Of a stretch of 64,000 nt of DNA, positions 63,222 to 64,000 are shown in pieces. Every line of letters starts with the position of its first letter. Positions within the stretch are counted from its first letter, which is position 1. Source of the DNA: Candidatus Accumulibacter proximus (GTDB lineage Bacteria; Pseudomonadota; Gammaproteobacteria; Burkholderiales; Rhodocyclaceae); NCBI GenBank assembly GCA_016709675.1, contig JADJMH010000002.1, positions 248,001-312,000 on the forward strand. Reading direction: 5' to 3'. The position numbers were made by a program, and so were the translations under genes. The notes under the pieces are model-generated. The model searched no databases and had not been told where the DNA came from. It saw only the letters and a program-made list of their open reading frames with translations.

Positions 63222-64000
63222 ATGTGGCGCACTTGGCCTGTTTATCGAAACGCTCCGAACAGTGCAACCCTCAACGAGATCAGGGAAAAGTTTGGACTGC
63301 CCGACGGCGAAGACTGGATCAGGCCTGCCGCGGGACTGGGGATGGTGGACGGCAAGCTTAAGCTGTGGACAGAAAAAGAGGAGGATTTTTTTCAGTACTT
63401 AAAACGAGAACTGCGGACGAATGGAAGAGCGAGCATTCTTGCGTTGTCTGCGGCGCCACAAGAAGACTTGCAGCGCATTCATGGCTTGGTCCTATGGCGT
63501 TCTACATTAGTTAACTACCGCGTAACCTGGGTGGGCGCGCCGGCTGACGAGCAGAATCGGCATCCCTACGCGCGTCGTTTTCTCCAAATCGCCCCTGTAG
63601 ATGCCGTGCCCAAGAACGTGAGCGACCATGAGACGATCATCGAGTCAGCTGAACATGAGGGCACGTTGCCACCTTTAATGATCGACCCGAAGGAAATACC
63701 TTTTCCAGACGAACCAAGCGTTTTATTGGCTTCCAGTTTCTCTAACAAGCCTAACAAGCAGCTATGGTTCCTTCCGCCTGTGCGCACCGAAGGACACCCC
63801 GACATGGGAAAACGGTCTTACTTTTTTTCCCAAAGTCGTGAGTTTCGGCAGTGCCTGCGCGGCGTTGCCAAGATCAGCAACCAGTGGGAGGAGCCCGTCG
63901 CGGTCACTCTCCAGCGGCTCGCTGATGAGCCAGCACTGAGAGACATCCTCCTTGATGGCGGTGCGCTGTGTGTAGAGGAAAGCGAGGGAGAAGCAACACG
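63222..64000 (+). CDS. Unrecognised protein, continues past the window edge
   Basis: Open frame of at least 259 codons to the edge: MWRTWPVYRNAPNSATLNEIREKFGLPDGEDWIRPAAGLGMVDGKLKLWTEKEEDFFQYLKREL. GGAAGGGGG lies about 15 bases upstream. Fifth gene of the operon, 5 bases after the spike stop. No family recognised; its genus-level AT content resembles the rest of the operon and differs from the left part of the window. Confidence 0.65.
   Translation, partial: MWRTWPVYRNAPNSATLNEIREKFGLPDGEDWIRPAAGLGMVDGKLKLWTEKEEDFFQYLKRELRTNGRASILALSAAPQEDLQRIHGLVLWRSTLVNYRVTWVGAPADEQNRHPYARRFLQIAPVDAVPKNVSDHETIIESAEHEGTLPPLMIDPKEIPFPDEPSVLLASSFSNKPNKQLWFLPPVRTEGHPDMGKRSYFFSQSREFRQCLRGVAKISNQWEEPVAVTLQRLADEPALRDILLDGGALCVEESEGEAT

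Noticed and set aside
1..64000. CRISPR arrays or rRNA genes
   Set aside because: No set of regularly spaced identical repeats and no rRNA-like sequence was seen.

Overview
The window reads as a GC-rich chromosome segment of a betaproteobacterium, most plausibly a Rhodocyclaceae or 'Candidatus Accumulibacter'-like organism. That is inferred from the gene mix: ethylmalonyl-CoA and 3-hydroxypropionate-bicycle genes, pyruvate phosphate dikinase next to a 2-oxoacid:ferredoxin oxidoreductase, and a cytochrome cd1 denitrification locus. No rRNA or other species marker is present.

Region 1 (1-20.3 kb) is a carbon-assimilation island. A minus-strand operon (4701->1) carries a citrate-lyase-like aldolase, methylsuccinyl-CoA dehydrogenase, mesaconyl-CoA hydratase and the start of ethylmalonyl-CoA mutase. 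After tgt and ppdK come the three subunits of a 2-oxoacid:ferredoxin oxidoreductase plus a GltD-like flavoprotein fused to a two-cluster ferredoxin. A second CoA-ester set (mch, mcl, mct on minus, meh on plus) gives the steps that turn propionyl-CoA plus glyoxylate into acetyl-CoA plus pyruvate in the 3-hydroxypropionate bicycle. The pyruvate could feed ppdK and the oxidoreductase. Gene debris lies between (DUF4143 ATPase tail, truncated secreted protein, decayed CoA-transferase).

Region 2 (20.3-25.8 kb): an SNF2 helicase split by one frameshift, queA, and tRNA-Leu(CAA) with its terminator.

Region 3 (25.8-40.7 kb) is a layered mobile region. Its base is a minus-strand array of integron-type gene cassettes separated by attC sites, with no integrase visible. 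Into it have gone an IS1595 element (8-bp duplication, antisense passenger gene), an IS91-type element with a tyrosine recombinase, and a group II intron sitting exactly inside one attC. The intron's reverse-transcriptase gene is itself interrupted by an ISL3 element (8-bp duplication) and by a compact serine-recombinase element whose ends rebuild a palindromic attP.

Region 4 (40.7-54 kb) is respiratory nitrite reduction and copper handling: cobA and nirS diverging around a perfect FNR/DNR-type box, two small cytochromes c, two NosL-like proteins, a TauE/SafE-type membrane protein, a Cu+ P-type ATPase, a TlpA-like thioredoxin, and an ABC transporter.

Region 5 (54.8 kb to the edge) is a plus-strand operon, visibly less GC-rich, running off the window: a ClpV/ClpB-like double AAA+ ATPase, an unrecognised 1188-residue protein, an unrecognised 295-residue protein, a gp27/gp5 (VgrG-like) spike and an unrecognised open gene. 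It looks like part of a contractile-injection (type VI-like) apparatus with no recognisable standard sheath or tube gene, and is the best candidate here for an undescribed system.
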